A DNA stretch of 64,000 nucleotides from Desulfobulbaceae bacterium (lineage in GTDB: Bacteria; Desulfobacterota; Desulfobulbia; Desulfobulbales; Desulfocapsaceae). Below, piece after piece: positions 25,528 through 34,633 of this stretch. The DNA is taken from the NCBI GenBank assembly GCA_024636345.1, contig JAGXHG010000023.1:39771-103770 (forward strand), in the 5' to 3' direction. The notes beneath the pieces are model-generated. The model was given only the letters and a program-made list of their open reading frames with translations. It had not been told where the DNA came from and did no database searches. How positions within the stretch are numbered: position 1 is the first letter of the stretch; every line of letters starts with the position of its first letter. The position numbers were made by a program, and so were the translations under genes.

Positions 25528-27336
25528 ATGCCGTCAACTCAACTTGTTGATTCTGATGAAGTTATCGTTGTAGTTGATGACTCACAGGATATTTTCATTC
25601 TCTTTCAGGATTTTCTCAGCAGACAGGGGTTTACCGTGCTCCATGCCCCGACCGCCGCAGAATTCTTCCAGCTGCTGCAGAGCAGAAAGGTTGCCCTCGC
25701 TCTTCTCGACATAGAGTTGCCGGACCGCAAAGGTACAGATCTCCTGGCAGACCTGGCCCTCCACTATCCGGACACGGCCATAATCATGATCACCGGCACC
25801 GACGACCTGCAAACCGCACTTTTCTGTCTGCGACTGGGAGTTGATGACTACCTGACCAAACCAATGCACCTTGCAGACTTTAATCACGCCGTAAACACTA
25901 CTCTGGAAAAACGGCGTCTGGTCATTGACAACCGCCTGTACCAGAAGAAGCTGGAGGCCACCAATGTCCGTACCCAGTTTCTCCATCAGCTCAATCTGAA
26001 GATGAACACCGCCTATCTAAGCAGCGTAGAACTCGACGATGTCCTTCAGGCCATTCTGGTGGGAATCACGGCTAGCGAAGGGCTGCAGTTCAACCGGGCA
26101 TTTCTCGCCCTCTTTGACCAGGAGCATCAGGTGTTGCAAGGACGACTGGCCATCGGCCCCTCCTCCCGAGAAGAGGCGGGCCGCGTCTGGGAAGACCTCA
26201 AGATAAAAAATCTGAATCTGAATGATATCATTCTGAATTTCAAAAACTCCCCCTCAGACTCCAACCAGGAAGTAAACAGGATCATCAAAAAGTTTTCCAT
26301 TCCGGTTACCGATCAGGACCATACTCTCATTCGCGCCTGCGCCGAACGAAAAAGTATCCTCGTCCAGAATGGTATGGCCCAGGATTTACCTGTCAGCACC
26401 CAGCTCTGTGAGCTGTTGCAAAACGATAGCTTTGTCATTGTCCCCCTTTTTTCTCCCAGTCAATCCCTTGGCGTTCTCATCGCCGACAACTTTATCACCC
26501 AATGCCCAATCAGCGATGGGGATATCACCGATCTGGAGATCTTTGCCAGTCAGGCAAGTCTGGCCATTGAGCACAGCTATCTCTATACCAAGATGATCTT
26601 CAAAATGCATGAACTTGAGGCTGTCACTCAGGAGCTGGAAAGAAACAAGGATCTACTGGTTGAAGCCGAACGCTATACAGCCATCGGCCACATGTCGGCC
26701 CAACTGGTCCATGCCATCCGCAATCCCATCACCTCAATTGGCGGCACTGCAAGATTGCTCACCAAAAGAGTCACCGATCCTGATGTTCTTAAATTTCTCG
26801 ACATCATGGCCCAGGATGCTGCCAAGATTGAATCCACCCTTGTAGATCTTTTTAATTTTGTCACTGAAAACAAACCTCAGAAAACCAACCAACCCCTCTA
26901 TCCGCTGATCCGTAAGAGTGTCATGCTGCTCTATGGTACCATGAAAAAACAGGGGATCAGATACCAGCTCAACCTCAACGAGCCAGGCCCCTCTCTTGAT
27001 ATCGATGCCCAAATGATCAGACAAATGTTCCTGCATCTGATCCGTAATGCCATTGAGGCCATGCCCACTGGCGGCCTCCTCGAGGTTAACGTAAGGCAAG
27101 ATCCAGCGAGCGTCTCAATTCTCATCACCGACAGCGGGACAGGGATCATCAATAGCAATATGACCAGGGTCGCAGACCCCTTTTTCACCACCAAAATTTA
27201 CGGCACAGGCATGGGACTGACCCTGGTCAAAAAAATCGTAGCCGAACATCAGGGCACCTTTTCACTGCAAGCAGGAGCCAAAAGCGGAACCGTTGCCACT
27301 GTGACCCTACCAATGAGCGATTATTCAGGTGAATAG
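25528..27336 (+). CDS. Receiver-GAF-histidine kinase
   Basis: 602-residue soluble kinase with an N-terminal receiver (about 8-125; phospho-acceptor Asp in LALLDIELPDRKG, Lys in LTKPMH), a short helix, a GAF domain (about 165-355, ending GVLIADNFITQCPI), a coiled coil, HisKA of the NtrB-like type with SAQLVHAIRNPITSIGG (His about 396) and an HATPase domain (LIRNAIEAMPTGG, DSGTGI, GTGMGLTLVKKI). Being a receiver followed by a kinase, it can take phosphoryl input from another kinase. It is transcribed divergently from the HEAT-helicase operon across a 125-base AT-rich spacer. No SD before ATG 25528 is obvious. Confidence 0.9.
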   Translation: MPSTQLVDSDEVIVVVDDSQDIFILFQDFLSRQGFTVLHAPTAAEFFQLLQSRKVALALLDIELPDRKGTDLLADLALHYPDTAIIMITGTDDLQTALFCLRLGVDDYLTKPMHLADFNHAVNTTLEKRRLVIDNRLYQKKLEATNVRTQFLHQLNLKMNTAYLSSVELDDVLQAILVGITASEGLQFNRAFLALFDQEHQVLQGRLAIGPSSREEAGRVWEDLKIKNLNLNDIILNFKNSPSDSNQEVNRIIKKFSIPVTDQDHTLIRACAERKSILVQNGMAQDLPVSTQLCELLQNDSFVIVPLFSPSQSLGVLIADNFITQCPISDGDITDLEIFASQASLAIEHSYLYTKMIFKMHELEAVTQELERNKDLLVEAERYTAIGHMSAQLVHAIRNPITSIGGTARLLTKRVTDPDVLKFLDIMAQDAAKIESTLVDLFNFVTENKPQKTNQPLYPLIRKSVMLLYGTMKKQGIRYQLNLNEPGPSLDIDAQMIRQMFLHLIRNAIEAMPTGGLLEVNVRQDPASVSILITDSGTGIINSNMTRVADPFFTTKIYGTGMGLTLVKKIVAEHQGTFSLQAGAKSGTVATVTLPMSDYSGE

Positions 27337-27349
27337 TCTGCGCCACGTT

Positions 27350-28756
27350 TCACCTTCTGCCCGAGAGTAAGACCCCACTCATTGCCACGAGCGCAGTCAG
27401 GCCAAAGCTTATCTGCAGAGAGCGGATAAACGCTGTTATATGGACTGAGCTGAAATCCTTCAGATCCAAGCCCCCGCTCAAAAAAGAAAAAACCTCGCCA
27501 AAAACAAGACCGGCAAAAGTCACTCCGATCAGCATCCCAATATTCCTGGCTGTGGCCAACACACCGGAAGTAATGCCGATATGATGTGGATCCACGATGG
27601 ACAAAACCGAGGCCGTATTAGGAGAGAGAAACAAGGCCTGACCAGCACCCAGCAGGACCAGCCTCCAGGCAACATCAATAACCGTCGATTGCTCGTCCAA
27701 AAAGCAAAGACAGATCAGGGCAAGACAACACAGGGATAGTCCTGCAGTGGTAAGCAATCTGGCTCCCATCCGATCATACAACCAACCGGACAGGGGAGAT
27801 ACCACAAACACCGCCAGCGGCACCGACATCATCACCAGACCAATCCTTTTAACGGGGAGCAGAAGCACATAGTCAAGATAAAAAGGAATAAGGAGCAAGA
27901 CCACAAAGAGCACAACAAAAGAGAGCGCCGCACAACTCATGCCAATAGCGTAATAGCGATCTCTAAACAAGAACAGAGGCAAAAGTGGCTCTTCGGCCCT
28001 TTGTTCAATAATTTTAAAGAAAAAAAGGAGTACACAGAAGCCGAAAACCCATGCCAACACCATTCCTTTAGGGAAAGCACCATGATGGGTCGAGGCCAGG
28101 ACAGCCACAGTAAGAAGCAGAGTCCAGACCACCAGGCCTGTCCAGTCAAAACGTGTAGCTTTAAAACTTCCAATAGCAGGAGAAGGGATAAGCGGCAGCA
28201 GCCAGTACCAACCGACCGCAAAACAGAGCAAGCTGACTGGCACAGTCACCAGGAATAGAAGACGCCAGGAATAGAACTGAATCAAAAAACCACTGATCAC
28301 CGGCCCGCTCATCAGGCCAATGGAAGTAGCAATGCCAACAAGCCCCAACGCTCTGCCCAACTGATGTACCGGAAAGACCATCTTAATAATGGCCGGACCG
28401 GATGACATCATCATCGAAGCGCCACAGGCCTGGATAAAACGGCAGAAAATAAGCATGGCCAGGCTCGATGCGATATAACAAGCCACCGAGCCGATGGTGA
28501 AGACCAGCATCCCCAGCAAATACATCTTCCCTTTTCCCAGACGATCCGAAAGTCTCCCCCAAATCAACAGAGTAATGGTGATGGTAAGGAGGTAGATCAA
28601 CGCCACCCACTCTGCCTGCGCCAGGGTCGTGGAAAAACTGCGCATAATCGTCGGCAGCGCCACGTTAACCATGCTGCTGTCCATGGTTGAAAGAAAGACG
28701 CCAACGGCCACCATGCAGAAAACAATCCAGGGATTGGGAGAATCAGACTGCAACAT
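27350..28756 (-). CDS. MFS drug exporter, DHA2 (EmrB/QacA) type
   Basis: 468-residue transporter with about 14 hydrophobic helices. Family marks: STMDSSMVNVALPTI in helix 1, IWGRLSDRLGKGKMYLLG (motif A), FIQACGASMMMSSGPAII, and GLVGIATSIGLMSGPVISGFLI (motif C of antiporters). It would export a drug or metabolite using the proton gradient; the substrate is not known. It converges with the kinase gene at 25528, with only 13 bases between stops, and no regulator gene of TetR or MarR type lies beside it. Confidence 0.9.
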   Translation of the reverse strand: MLQSDSPNPWIVFCMVAVGVFLSTMDSSMVNVALPTIMRSFSTTLAQAEWVALIYLLTITITLLIWGRLSDRLGKGKMYLLGMLVFTIGSVACYIASSLAMLIFCRFIQACGASMMMSSGPAIIKMVFPVHQLGRALGLVGIATSIGLMSGPVISGFLIQFYSWRLLFLVTVPVSLLCFAVGWYWLLPLIPSPAIGSFKATRFDWTGLVVWTLLLTVAVLASTHHGAFPKGMVLAWVFGFCVLLFFFKIIEQRAEEPLLPLFLFRDRYYAIGMSCAALSFVVLFVVLLLIPFYLDYVLLLPVKRIGLVMMSVPLAVFVVSPLSGWLYDRMGARLLTTAGLSLCCLALICLCFLDEQSTVIDVAWRLVLLGAGQALFLSPNTASVLSIVDPHHIGITSGVLATARNIGMLIGVTFAGLVFGEVFSFLSGGLDLKDFSSVHITAFIRSLQISFGLTALVAMSGVLLSGRR

Positions 28757-28873
28757 AGACTCAGAAGAAAGTAGAGATCAACAGGAAAAGATGCAAAAAA
28801 ATTTGCAACAGCCACACATTTTCCACACCTTACCCGTTTTTTAAAAAAAAATGAATCAGAAGAAATCTAAGGC

Positions 28874-28902
28874 TTGACTTTACCACTTCCCCATTATATA
28901 TG
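28874..28902 (+). promoter_or_regulatory. Candidate sigma70 promoter of the porin gene
   Basis: TTGACT at 28874-28879 and TATATG at 28897-28902 are separated by 17 bases, in an AT-rich region about 115 bases before the porin start. The match is five of six for the -35 box and four of six for the -10 box. A second AT-rich TATAAA at 28912 could also act. Judged by eye only. Confidence 0.4.
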
Positions 28903-29018
28903 AACTATATGTATAAAATTTTGTACTTGGATGCTGTTTTTGTACCAGGTCTCAAAAAGTTGCAAGGTGACAGTGGGTTACCTGAAACAAATTATCCTGA
29001 ATATTAAGGAGAAAAGAG

Positions 29019-30413
29019 ATGAAGAAAATACTTTCTACCGTTGCTGCTCTTGGCCTGGTGGCCGGCATTGCAACAAGCGCTGCAGCGCTGGAACTTAAGA
29101 TCAAAGGCGATTATACCGTTGATGGTTTCTATATTGACAAGGGCATGGGCGCCGCAGCCTCTAACGGTTTTGGTGGTAAGGGCTTTCAATTAGCCACCAA
29201 TCCTGGTGCTGCTGACACCAATTCTGATGCCTGGATGCAGCACATGTTCAATATTGAGGCCGAAATGATTGTCAATGACAAGGTCAGCATGAAGAGCCGG
29301 GTTCGTCTCATTGACTGGGGCACAGTCTGGGGAGCCCAGGATGACACCGATGTCAACAATGGCAGGAACATGTCCATCGAGAGATTGTGGCTGGTTTACA
29401 AATCACCCATCGGTACATGGGAAATCGGTCGTCGTTCAGCCGGTGCCTGGGGACTTTCTTTTGTTGATAGCGCCACCGCCGGAGACCGTATTTTCTGGAG
29501 CTCCGCCAACCTCTTTGGAGAGCAGTTCTCCATGTATGGTTTTGTCCAGAAGATTTGGGAAGGTGAGGCCTATGTTCAAAGTTCAGGTGATTTCGCGTGG
29601 GTGAGCGATGACGACTTAGACACCGATTACCTTGAAGTTGCTGCCACGATGAAGGGCGGATGGGGTAAAGCTAGTCTGGGATACGGTTATTCAAAAAACA
29701 ATACTGCTATTCAGGATGTTTCATTCACGGACCCGAATACCGGAGCTACACTTTTCGCCTATGGCTATAACGTCGCTTCCCATCGTGTCAAGGGAGTTGG
29801 TCAGTTCAAGATCGGCAGTAACATGGGATTTGACACAGAGTTTGACTACAAGTTTGGCACTAGAGACTATTCGACTAATCACCAGGCAGATATGGATATC
29901 AACCAACTCGCCTTTATCGCTGACTTCAACGCAACCGTGAATGATCTTACTGGCCATGCCATGTACTTCCACACCAGTGGTGATGACAATGCCAAAGATA
30001 CCGATATGGAAAGCTACGGCGGCCCTGGTGCTGACTTCGAACCACTCTATATCCTGACCGGCGTCTTTGGCAACATCCTGAACAACGACCAGGGTTCAAC
30101 AAATGAATGGGGTGCCAAGGCCAAAACAGCCGGTGTCAATGCTATTGTTTTTACTGCAGACTTTGCTGCCAGTCAGGATCTGACCCTGCATGCCGGCTTT
30201 GGGTATGCCATGGCCGACAAGGAATTGCCTGGCTATGATGATGAATACGGTTTTGAGTACAATGTCGGCGCTGCCTACAAACTGGTTGACAACCTGATCT
30301 ATGCCGTACACCTTGGTTTTCTTGATACTGGTGATTTCTTCAAGTTGGGAACAAAGTACCAGGATACCGAATCCATTTTGCTGGCCAGCCATCATCTGAC
30401 CATGAGCTTCTAA
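29019..30413 (+). CDS. Outer-membrane beta-barrel porin
   Basis: 464-residue secreted protein with a clear signal peptide (MKKILSTVAALGLVAGIATSAAA, cut about residue 23). The mature part is rich in aromatic and Gly residues with alternating pattern (KIKGDYTVDGFYID; NIEAEMIVNDKVSMKSRVRLID; LGFLDTGDFFKL) and ends with Phe (HHLTMSF), the beta-barrel assembly signal. It resembles general porins of Deltaproteobacteria. AAGGAG lies 8 bases before the ATG, and a strong terminator follows, so it is a monocistronic and likely highly expressed gene. Substrate is unknown. Confidence 0.88.
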   Translation: MKKILSTVAALGLVAGIATSAAALELKIKGDYTVDGFYIDKGMGAAASNGFGGKGFQLATNPGAADTNSDAWMQHMFNIEAEMIVNDKVSMKSRVRLIDWGTVWGAQDDTDVNNGRNMSIERLWLVYKSPIGTWEIGRRSAGAWGLSFVDSATAGDRIFWSSANLFGEQFSMYGFVQKIWEGEAYVQSSGDFAWVSDDDLDTDYLEVAATMKGGWGKASLGYGYSKNNTAIQDVSFTDPNTGATLFAYGYNVASHRVKGVGQFKIGSNMGFDTEFDYKFGTRDYSTNHQADMDINQLAFIADFNATVNDLTGHAMYFHTSGDDNAKDTDMESYGGPGADFEPLYILTGVFGNILNNDQGSTNEWGAKAKTAGVNAIVFTADFAASQDLTLHAGFGYAMADKELPGYDDEYGFEYNVGAAYKLVDNLIYAVHLGFLDTGDFFKLGTKYQDTESILLASHHLTMSF

Positions 30414-30450
30414 TACGTTTTGACGTATAAAAAGCAATAAGTATTTAAAA

Positions 30451-30483
30451 CCCCTGTCGTTCATTCGACAGGGGTTTTTTTTT
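30451..30483 (+). terminator. Rho-independent terminator after the porin gene
   Basis: CCCCTGTCG (30451-30459) pairs with CGACAGGGG (30466-30474) around a TTCATT loop and is followed by nine T (30475-30483). Four A precede the stem, so it may also stop leftward transcription. It lies 38 bases after the porin stop codon. Confidence 0.93.
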
Positions 30484-30587
30484 ATTTTGTCGACTCTACC
30501 GGAAAAAAATATCCTCAAATAACCATGTGTGTAGAACAAGCACTCTGGCACCACACATTACAGAGTCCTACGGACTCCCTCCAGCCC

Positions 30588-31085
30588 ATGACCACTCTCT
30601 TCCCAAGTGACAACAAAAACCAACAGCACCTTTTTCTGGCAAACGGCAATAATCTCGGGCAGGCCCAGCAACAGACCATCCATTTTATCAACACGACGCA
30701 ACTTATTGCTTACCAGTCAAACACCATAAAGGATGAAGAAATCCGATCTGCCTCCAGTTCAGATTTCTGGGTAGAAATTGAAAAAGGGATTGCTGCCAAC
30801 CGTAGATTCTGCAGGGATTTGTTAAAAGAACTTCAGGATACGGGTTTGATGGAGCTTGAGGATCTGCTCAGTCTTAAATTAGGATACCCCAGCAAAGTGC
30901 TTCACATCCTGACTCATATGCTGGATGGTTTTATCGGAACTGATTCTGTTTTTTACAATCTGGTGGAAGACAGCCACTGGCTGAGCGAAGCCCTTCGCGC
31001 TACCATCCACCAGAACCCGGAAAGTTATTGGTTAGTCCCAGTATGGCACGGACCGATGACCCGCTCCCTGCTTCATCTCGATTAA
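30588..31085 (+). CDS. Hypothetical protein, unrecognised
   Basis: 165-residue soluble protein that I cannot place. The first 60 residues are polar and Gln/Asn rich; residues ~70-165 look well folded, with helices around FWVEIEKGIAANRRFCRDLL, MELEDLLSLKLG and SKVLHILTHMLDGFIGTDSVFYNLVEDS, ending WLVPVWHGPM. No signal peptide or membrane helix. ATG 30588 is preferred over an in-frame start at 30525, which would use the porin's 3' region; neither has a good ribosome site. It stands alone between the porin and the YceI-like gene. Confidence 0.6.
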   Translation: MTTLFPSDNKNQQHLFLANGNNLGQAQQQTIHFINTTQLIAYQSNTIKDEEIRSASSSDFWVEIEKGIAANRRFCRDLLKELQDTGLMELEDLLSLKLGYPSKVLHILTHMLDGFIGTDSVFYNLVEDSHWLSEALRATIHQNPESYWLVPVWHGPMTRSLLHLD

Positions 31086-31311
31086 AGTAAGTGGGGATAC
31101 AGCAATTACCGATATGGCCCTTGCTCAGCCTCATAAGCTACATTGTCCAGCATAATTTCTGCTTGAATCAGCTTATGCAAATTTTTCATGATTTCAAGTT
31201 ACCCACCTGAAACAGCAAGGAACCTTTTAATGGGCGACCTCATTGATTTTTTGTTTTTCCCGTCAGCCCCTGTCTCTATCTCTTTTTTAAAAAAAATGTC
31301 AGATTGTTTTT

Positions 31312-31884
31312 CTATTTACGCTGAAGTACCGCATCAATCTCAACATCAACCCGGTCGTCCACTTGAATTATGCCAAAAGCACTTGGGGGCTCCAGCTCGA
31401 AGCTCGCTAGGGAGAGATCAAACTTCATAGTGAAAGTGATGACGTCAGAGGTTGCATTGAAGTCGTGTATCTCGGCTTGCACCCGCTGTAACCGATCACG
31501 GATTCTCAGATCAAACTCTAGCTTACGGGGCTGAGTACTGGGAGTTTCCATTATCTGCAAAACTGCATTGGGATTCAGATCACCGAACAGCCCTTCAATG
31601 ACCGGGAACTTCTCGCAATCAAGCATATCGCGCATTTTTTCGTCACGACTGCCGTTATCGGTATCCATGGAATCGACGCGTATGGTAAAAACCGGCTTCC
31701 GGACAAGTTTTGTCTCTTTATCGCCGGTCAGAGTGAACGGTTGACAGGCGACCTTTCCTTCAAAACCATGCAGGGTTGTATCACAGAAAAATCGGATTGA
31801 GCATTCTCCCATGAAAACTTCCGCATTGGCAATTGATGCGTTCAGCAAGAGTACTATTACGATGATCAATAAGCGCTGAATCAT
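31312..31884 (-). CDS. YceI-like periplasmic lipocalin-fold protein
   Basis: 190-residue exported protein. The N-terminus MIQRLLIIVIVLLLNASIANA is a signal peptide (cut after residue ~21). The rest fits the YceI fold: an opening with SIRFFCDTTLHGFEG, FTIRVDSMDTDNGSRDEKMRDMLDCEKFPVI (the RDxHMRxxxFLDxxKYP equivalent; split here between RDEKMRDML and EKFP) and a C-terminal FTMKFDLSLASFELEPP strand pair. Members bind isoprenoid or other hydrophobic ligands. Cys 28, 34 and 46-47 region could form a disulfide. It converges with the unknown gene at 30588. Confidence 0.85.
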   Translation of the reverse strand: MIQRLLIIVIVLLLNASIANAEVFMGECSIRFFCDTTLHGFEGKVACQPFTLTGDKETKLVRKPVFTIRVDSMDTDNGSRDEKMRDMLDCEKFPVIEGLFGDLNPNAVLQIMETPSTQPRKLEFDLRIRDRLQRVQAEIHDFNATSDVITFTMKFDLSLASFELEPPSAFGIIQVDDRVDVEIDAVLQRK

Positions 31885-33192
31885 AAGATTTCGTTCCCTC
31901 TTGTAAAAGTGATAAAAATTTGCTTTTCGTTGGGGGAAGTTAGCAGGGAGAAAAACATGATTCCAGCCTCCAGCTTAGCATGCCAAACAGGCCAAAAACT
32001 AACGCTAGCAGCTAGCCTCTTTTCGACATTTTGTCACCACAACTTCCTTCACAAAGAACAGCAGCAAGTACTCCAACCCACATTCTCAGAAAAAATTATA
32101 ACAACCATCCTATAATACTCCCGCCAAAACAACAATATCAAAAATCCGCCCTGCATAAGCAGTCGGCATTTATTATATTTTTTTATTCCAGTTATTTATC
32201 GCTGAAACATCCCGCAGAGCCAAAAAAATATTCTTTTTAATCACCACCAGTCCTCAGTCACCGTCGTAACAGGAACTCTTCATAGACCTGCCGGCAATCA
32301 TCAAAGGGTCCATAATGTCTCTCCTGTTTTTGGGAGGACCAGTAGAGTCAATGGGTATTTCAGAACGAAACATTCTACATTCCGCAAGACCAAGGGCTTT
32401 CGCCAACTTGCAAGGTAAGATGAATATGATTGGTAATGAGGAAAAAAGCTTGAATATTCCTGTGATTGCCAATTGGGTGCAGGCTCGGCGCAGCATTTTG
32501 TCGATGTCTTCCGAAAAATCGATATGGAGGCGGCACTCTCTGACCGGTATCTTCCATCGTCAGGAGGTCCTGGTCAGTGAGGTAAAAGTGGCCATGTACA
32601 GGAATGGTATCGAGCCCCAGTAAGAAAACCAAGGCATCCGTAGCCATGAGGCCACCAGAAAAATGATTGAGAGTATAACGCCTCTTGATGCCGATAAATA
32701 TATCTGAGGGCTGGGTACAGGATGGGCAGAACCTGGGTGAGGAAGTTTCTTCTCAAATTGCTGGACAGCAGCTTTGTGCGTTTGCAGCACAGTGATACTT
32801 TCAATATTGGAAGAGTAATTGTTACGTATAATCAGGAAGAAGGTTAGATTTCCGTTTTCCTCTCCACTGTTGATCTTACCTCCGCCAATATTATTTGACT
32901 TCTCTCCACTTCGTATCATAAACTGATATAAGAATGTATCAGAACTTTTTACGATAACAGTTTTTATCACTGTTGAGGTGAGAGGCAAGGGACATCGAAG
33001 GATGAAAGTAGTTGTGCGAATCACCTGTTTTTTTTTGGGCAATGTCGCATATTTTTTTAACATCTATTATTTCGAATAGTTACAAAGACTTTCAAATAAA
33101 GGAGTCATGAAAAACCTAAAAGTCAGTTTTTGATTAACTGGTTAAGGTCGGCACTGAATATGTTAAAAAAACACGGACGGCTCTGTTTTGCC
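31885..33192 (+). other. Gene-poor stretch with probable decayed DNA
   Basis: About 1.3 kb with no gene I can support. Short frames exist on both strands but lack ribosome sites and family motifs. On the minus strand at 32375-32647 a frame contains ITNHIHLTLQV, which faintly recalls the NHxHL box of Y1/IS200-type transposases; homology-like pieces would need several frame changes, so at most it is a relic. AAAGGAG with ATG at about 33106 begins an eight-codon peptide, possibly the start of a lost gene. AT-rich throughout. Confidence 0.5.
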
Positions 33193-33585
33193 TCAGTCGG
33201 AAATGGACTTTGAGACGGACAGCCAGGAGGTAAAGCATTTCAAAGGAACCTTTGTCTTGTTGCTCCAATCTTTGACATAATCAACGACAGCATCACGAAT
33301 ATCATAAGGAACCCAGTTGCCGGTTAGAGCTCCCCAAATTCTTTTTTTTAACATGATGTGCTCCTCCATCCGTTTGGAGAGAACCTCATGCTTTCTGGTC
33401 AATTTAGCTTCAAGCTGCTGGATTTTGCCGTTCTCAAAAAACTGCTTCTGCCAGCAATAGAAATTCCTGGGCTGAAGGTGGTACTCGTCATACAGGTCAG
33501 ACACTGCTACAGCAGTTCAACCAAGTGGCGACGCAAAATGGGAATCTTTCCTTCCGGGGTATAGTTGTGACATTTTTTTTCGCAT
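33193..33585 (-). pseudogene. Frameshifted IS3-type transposase relic
   Basis: From an ATG at 33585 (after GGAGG) the sequence reads MRKK, then in a second frame CHNYTPEGKIPILRRHLVEL, a stop, and in a third position SDLYDEYHLQPRNFYCWQKQFFENG. This is the helix-turn-helix opening of an IS3-family OrfA. It continues through a leucine-rich helix (KRMEEHIMLKKRIWGAL) into TGNWVPYDIRDAVVDYVKDW, which in intact elements is the linker toward the second part. At least two frame changes and loss of the DDE domain make it non-functional. Confidence 0.75.
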
Positions 33586-33677
33586 GGATTTTCCTCCGTT
33601 TGTAATTGTTTATCACAAACAAACCAAAAGTCCAATTCACGCTGAACCAAAACAAACCAATAAAAGGAGAAACGACA

Positions 33678-34457
33678 ATGGAAAAAAAGTTAGCTACAGG
33701 AGACATTCAGCTTTTTCCCAACCAAACAGGAGGCAATATGACGAGCAATCAAGAGACCACGAATTTTCCAAACCTTAACCGCCGTGATTTCCTCCACGCA
33801 TCTTCAGGTGCGGCGCTATTGTTTGCCATGGGTGGATTTCCCGATAACGTGCGAGCAGCCACAGTACATGCTTTGCCGCCCCTGCCTTACGCGGAAAACG
33901 CGCTTGTCCCTGTGATATCGGCAAATACTGTTAACTTTCACTACGGCAAACATCACAAGGGTTATGTCGACAATCTTAATAAGCTCGTGGCAGGGACGGA
34001 ATTTGCTGACCTTTCCTTGGAGAAGATCATAGAAGCTACGACTGGTCAAGCTGAAAAAACCGCCATTTTCAATAACGCTGCCCAAATATGGAACCACACA
34101 TTCTACTGGCGCAGCCTGAAAGTAAATGGCGGCGGTGCCCCCTCCGCAGCGCTAAAACAGAAAATCGAGGTTTCGTTCGGCAGTGTGGATGCGTGCAAGA
34201 AGGAGTTGGTGACTGCGGCGACAACCCAGTTCGGCAGTGGCTGGGCCTGGCTCGTGCTGGATGGCGACAAACTTAAAGTGGTTAAAACCAGCAACGCGGA
34301 CTTACCTGTGACAAAGGGAATGAAACCGCTTCTGACCATCGACGTGTGGGAGCACGCCTACTACCTTGATTATCAAAACCGTCGCGCAGCCTACGTCAAT
34401 GCCGTACTCGACAAACTGATCAATTGGGATTTTGCTGCAGATAATCTCGGCTCGTGA
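33678..34457 (+). CDS. Tat-exported iron/manganese superoxide dismutase
   Basis: 259-residue SodA/SodB-family enzyme, which converts superoxide to peroxide and oxygen. The N-terminal 61 residues hold a twin-arginine signal ([22 protein letters not shown] at 35-36), so the enzyme acts in the periplasm. The catalytic domain has metal ligands in [21 protein letters not shown] and [19 protein letters not shown] (His, His, Asp, His) and GSGWAWLV. Fe versus Mn cannot be settled by eye. AAAGGAG precedes ATG 33678. It is followed by a di-heme peroxidase gene, which would remove the product. Confidence 0.93.
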   Translation: MEKKLATGDIQLFPNQTGGNMTSNQETTNFPNLNRRDFLHASSGAALLFAMGGFPDNVRAATVHALPPLPYAENALVPVISANTVNFHYGKHHKGYVDNLNKLVAGTEFADLSLEKIIEATTGQAEKTAIFNNAAQIWNHTFYWRSLKVNGGGAPSAALKQKIEVSFGSVDACKKELVTAATTQFGSGWAWLVLDGDKLKVVKTSNADLPVTKGMKPLLTIDVWEHAYYLDYQNRRAAYVNAVLDKLINWDFAADNLGS

Positions 34458-34489
34458 AGTCTTATTTTTTGCATCTATACGGCACAAGT

Positions 34490-34519
34490 CGCCGAACAAG
34501 CGCATCGAGGCGTTCGGCG
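34490..34519. repeat. 8-bp hairpin reminiscent of a shortened attC site
   Basis: CGCCGAAC (34490-34497) and GTTCGGCG (34512-34519) are exact complements with a 14-base loop. It lies 33 bases after the sod stop. The GCCGAAC/GTTCGGC ends resemble integron attC outer boxes, but the element is far shorter than known attC sites and has no visible inner boxes. A plain mRNA hairpin is equally likely. Confidence 0.35.
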
Positions 34520-34633
34520 GAGAAAGAATAAGTCTATCGGGCTTAATCAAAAAAGGAGGTGCTATTCTCTAAAAAAGATCTCAGGTAAAGGATGCAGAAA
34601 CAACACAACTATTAAAAAAGGGAGGGGTGTAGA

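Noticed and set aside
32375..32647. Minus-strand frame with NHIHL, like a Y1/IS200-type transposase
   Set aside because: Only one short motif matches; flanking sequence does not, and no catalytic Tyr region is seen.
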